From Gordonia terrae (lineage in GTDB: Bacteria > Actinomycetota > Actinomycetes > Mycobacteriales > Mycobacteriaceae), in contig NZ_CP016594.1 in the NCBI RefSeq assembly GCF_001698225.1, forward strand, positions 4,774,001 to 4,838,000: DNA of 64,000 bases, written 5' to 3'. Under the pieces are notes generated by a model. That model ran no database searches, was not told the origin of the DNA, and was given only the letters and a program-made list of their open reading frames with translations. A program made the position numbers and the translations under genes. Positions 61,947 to 64,000 of the stretch are shown here, piece by piece. The first letter of the stretch is position 1. Every line of letters starts with the position of its first letter.

Positions 61947-62843
61947 GTGACCCTCGCGCCGAGTTTCATCCAGAACCGCTACGACGAGGTGACCGTGCTC
62001 GCGTCGTCACACGGCGGCGCGTTTCCCTACGGCAACACCGTCGTCGTCCGCGGCTCCGCTGCGACCCTGGTGATCGATCCCTCCCTCGAGGTCGACCACG
62101 ATCCTGTGCACCCTGACGCGGTGATGATCAGTCACGCCCACGAGGACCACATCGCCGGCCTCCGGCACTTCGCCGCGGACAAGTTCGCCCACCACGCCGA
62201 TGTCGACGGCGTGCGATCCCTCCAGGTCCTCCTCGACAACTACGGTCTGACCGACGAGCAGCGAGCAGGTGTCGACGCCCAGATCGGTGACACCTTCGAC
62301 CTGACGCCCGGCTTTCCCGACGCCGCCGGAGTCGACGATGGGCACGTCTTCGACCTGGGCGGCGTCACGGCAACGGTCGTACACCTGCCCGGCCACACCG
62401 CGGGACATTCCGGCGTACTCGTCGAGCCCACCGGCTTCCTCTATCTCGCCGACATCGACCTCACCTCGTTCGGCCCTATGTACGGCGACCTGGGGAGCAG
62501 CGTCGACGACTACCTGGCGTCGATCGCGCGGGTCCGGGACATCGATGCCCGTTGGTACGGGACCTTCCATCAGAAGGGTGTCGTCACCGGCGCCGACGAC
62601 TTCCGCGCGCGGCTCGCGGACTACGAGGGCGTCATCCATCGGCGCGACGATCGGCTGCTGGAACTGCTGAAGCGGCCGCGCACCGTCGACGAGATCGTCG
62701 TCGAACGGCTCGTCTACCGCCCGCATGTGCGGCTGCCCTTCGTCGACGCGGTGGAGAAGCGCACGGCCGAACTCCATCTCGAGCGGCTGATGCGCCACGG
62801 GCAGGTCATCCGCTCCCCGGAAGGTGTCTACCACCGCACATAG
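61947..62843 (+). CDS. Metallo-beta-lactamase-fold hydrolase (298 aa)
   Basis: The zinc site is SHAHEDHIAGL (HxHxDH), with further histidines in VVHLPGHTAGHSGVLV and the Asp in LYLADIDLTSFGP, the typical order of the MBL fold. A C-terminal winged-helix-like extension (LLKRPRTVDEIVVERLVYRP) is common in actinobacterial members. The GTG at 61947 gives the standard start. The substrate is unknown; thioester, lactone or glutathione-type hydrolysis are all possible in this fold. Confidence 0.88.
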   Translation: MTLAPSFIQNRYDEVTVLASSHGGAFPYGNTVVVRGSAATLVIDPSLEVDHDPVHPDAVMISHAHEDHIAGLRHFAADKFAHHADVDGVRSLQVLLDNYGLTDEQRAGVDAQIGDTFDLTPGFPDAAGVDDGHVFDLGGVTATVVHLPGHTAGHSGVLVEPTGFLYLADIDLTSFGPMYGDLGSSVDDYLASIARVRDIDARWYGTFHQKGVVTGADDFRARLADYEGVIHRRDDRLLELLKRPRTVDEIVVERLVYRPHVRLPFVDAVEKRTAELHLERLMRHGQVIRSPEGVYHRT

Positions 62844-62928
62844 ACGATCGCCTGCTCTCCGCACGTTTACCGGATGTCCGGTTCGGTCACCCTGTGTCGA
62901 CGACACGAGCGAGAGTGAGGAGCTACAA

Positions 62929-64000
62929 GTGCCCACCGACACCACGCGCCCGAACAGCTGGGACTTCGGCCTGGACAGCGCGATCCCCGACCTCGGCAGC
63001 TCCGGCGACGTCGAGGTCTCGTCAACCGATTTCAGCGACACCTACTATGACACCGAGGACCGGGACCTGCTCGCGCACGGTACGACCGTCGTCTTCCTCG
63101 ACGGCGGGGACGAGGAGGGCCGGGAACCGGGGTGGCGGGTCACGACGCCGTCCACCGGCGAGGACATCGCCGAGCAGATCGACGCACCCTCCACCGCCGT
63201 GCCGTCGGTGATCGCCGACGCCCTGTGGGGTCTGAGCGGCGGCAAACCGTTACGCGTGGCGGCGATCGTGCACACGCACCGGACCCGCCACCGGCATCTC
63301 GACGCGACGGGGGAACACGCCTACGACGTCGTCGACGACACCGTCTCGGCCACGGTCACCGGCCCGGTGGCCACCGCCACGTCGTGGCGCGAGGTCGGGG
63401 TGCAAGCGGAGTCGAACGCGATCCCGAAGAGTGTGCGCAAGCGGATGGCCGGGGCCGGCGCGCGACCCGCGTCGGCATCGTCGACCTTCGAGCGCGCGAT
63501 CGGCCACGAGGTCCCGCGCCCCGCTGCCCCTGCGTCGCCCGCCGCAGGCGCGGTTCTCGACTACGTCCGGGAACAGATCGCGACGATCTTCGCCGGTGAC
63601 GTCGCCCTCCGACGCGGCGCGAACCCGGTGCACGGCGTCCGTGTGGCCATCCGGCGGCTGCGCAGCACGCTGCGGACTGCCGCTCCCCTCTTCGTGCCGG
63701 AGGGTCTGTCGGACCTCGACACCGAACTCCAGTGGTTCGCGGGTGTGCTCGGCGAAGTGCGCGACCGTGAGGTCTTGCGCGCGCGATTCGCCTCGGCGGT
63801 CGCCGATCTCCCTGACGAGTTGGTGCTCGGGCCGGTCGCGGCACGGATCGAGGAGGAGCTCTCCGCGCAGCAGCACCATCACCGGCAGACCGTCACCGAC
63901 GAGATGCGGTCGGACCGGTACCGCGGACTGTTGTCGACCCTCGGGACCTGGAACGAGTCGGTCCCGCTCGCCGACGACCAGATCTCGACGAAGCAGGTAC
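62929..64000 (+). CDS. CYTH-CHAD domain protein (N-terminal part, cut by window edge)
   Basis: The GTG at 62929 follows GAGGAG. Residues 1-150 have the pattern of a CYTH triphosphate tunnel domain (DTYYDTEDRDLLAHGTTVVF, REPGWRVTTPSTG). A CHAD domain starts around residue 200 with HGVRVAIRRLRSTLRTAAPL and continues (LQWFAGVLGEVRDREVLRARF), the His/Arg-rich helices that bind polyphosphate. The frame is open to the window edge (357 codons seen), so it continues to the right. Such proteins act on or bind inorganic polyphosphate. Frame and start are clear; the C-terminus is missing. Confidence 0.9.
   Translation, partial: MPTDTTRPNSWDFGLDSAIPDLGSSGDVEVSSTDFSDTYYDTEDRDLLAHGTTVVFLDGGDEEGREPGWRVTTPSTGEDIAEQIDAPSTAVPSVIADALWGLSGGKPLRVAAIVHTHRTRHRHLDATGEHAYDVVDDTVSATVTGPVATATSWREVGVQAESNAIPKSVRKRMAGAGARPASASSTFERAIGHEVPRPAAPASPAAGAVLDYVREQIATIFAGDVALRRGANPVHGVRVAIRRLRSTLRTAAPLFVPEGLSDLDTELQWFAGVLGEVRDREVLRARFASAVADLPDELVLGPVAARIEEELSAQQHHHRQTVTDEMRSDRYRGLLSTLGTWNESVPLADDQISTKQV

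Overview
This is high-GC chromosomal DNA from an actinobacterium, most likely a mycolic-acid Mycobacteriales member such as Gordonia or a relative. That placement is inferred from protein resemblance: a SigK-type sigma factor, a DUF222/13E12 HNH protein, a monomeric isocitrate dehydrogenase, mycofactocin-type SDRs, FprA, and a HAIR-like site before clpB. No rRNA, phage module or CRISPR array is visible. The only RNA gene is a selenocysteine tRNA. There is one complete insertion sequence.

Layout. 1-300: 5' end of a kdp potassium-pump operon (kdpA, kdpF and a further tiny membrane ORF), reading off the left edge. 460-10730: housekeeping and accessory genes (PPOX flavoprotein, Asp/Glu-racemase-like enzyme, tag, SigK-like sigma factor, monomeric icd, DsbA-like protein, SDR, a GIY-YIG/LEM-3-like protein, and a TetR-MFS pair behind a large palindromic operator). 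10731-18790: an organosulfur cluster on the minus strand, with an ssuABC-type importer, a DszB-like sulfinate desulfinase keeping the Cys/His/Arg catalytic set, two luciferase-like monooxygenases, a class II aldolase homologue and a leaderless binding-protein homologue. 18898-23546: a fused ABC exporter and a divergent IclR regulator.

23571-33845 is a self-contained formate dehydrogenase/selenocysteine island. fdhA has an in-frame UGA (Sec189) followed by a SECIS-like hairpin, then come the FeS subunit and an NrfD-like membrane subunit. selD, the tRNA-Sec gene, selA and selB complete the machinery needed to read that UGA. A palindromic repeat family has invaded this island: one copy is translated inside the FeS subunit, and two lie between the tRNA and selA, where they supply the selA start codon.

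33881-38260: TetR, two mycofactocin-type SDRs, a MoxR ATPase and a VWA protein. 38415-48355: 13E12 HNH protein, clpB with a HAIR-like operator, zwf, GH15 trehalase-like enzyme, a P450, and a DUF427 protein. 48491-50420: an IS1182-type element with 17-bp inverted repeats, a CCAT target duplication, and a palindromic target.

50801-59820 is a tightly overlapping catabolic operon: SnoaL-like, FAH-family, RidA, cupin, Rieske oxygenase, a two-permease ABC importer with a THI5/NMT1-like binding lipoprotein, an amidohydrolase-like protein and a GntR regulator. It is followed by the reductase fprA. Its substrate cannot be read from sequence, but the mix suggests oxidative breakdown of a small nitrogen-containing ring compound. 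The window ends with a DUF6328-like membrane protein, a metallo-beta-lactamase fold protein and a truncated CYTH-CHAD protein.
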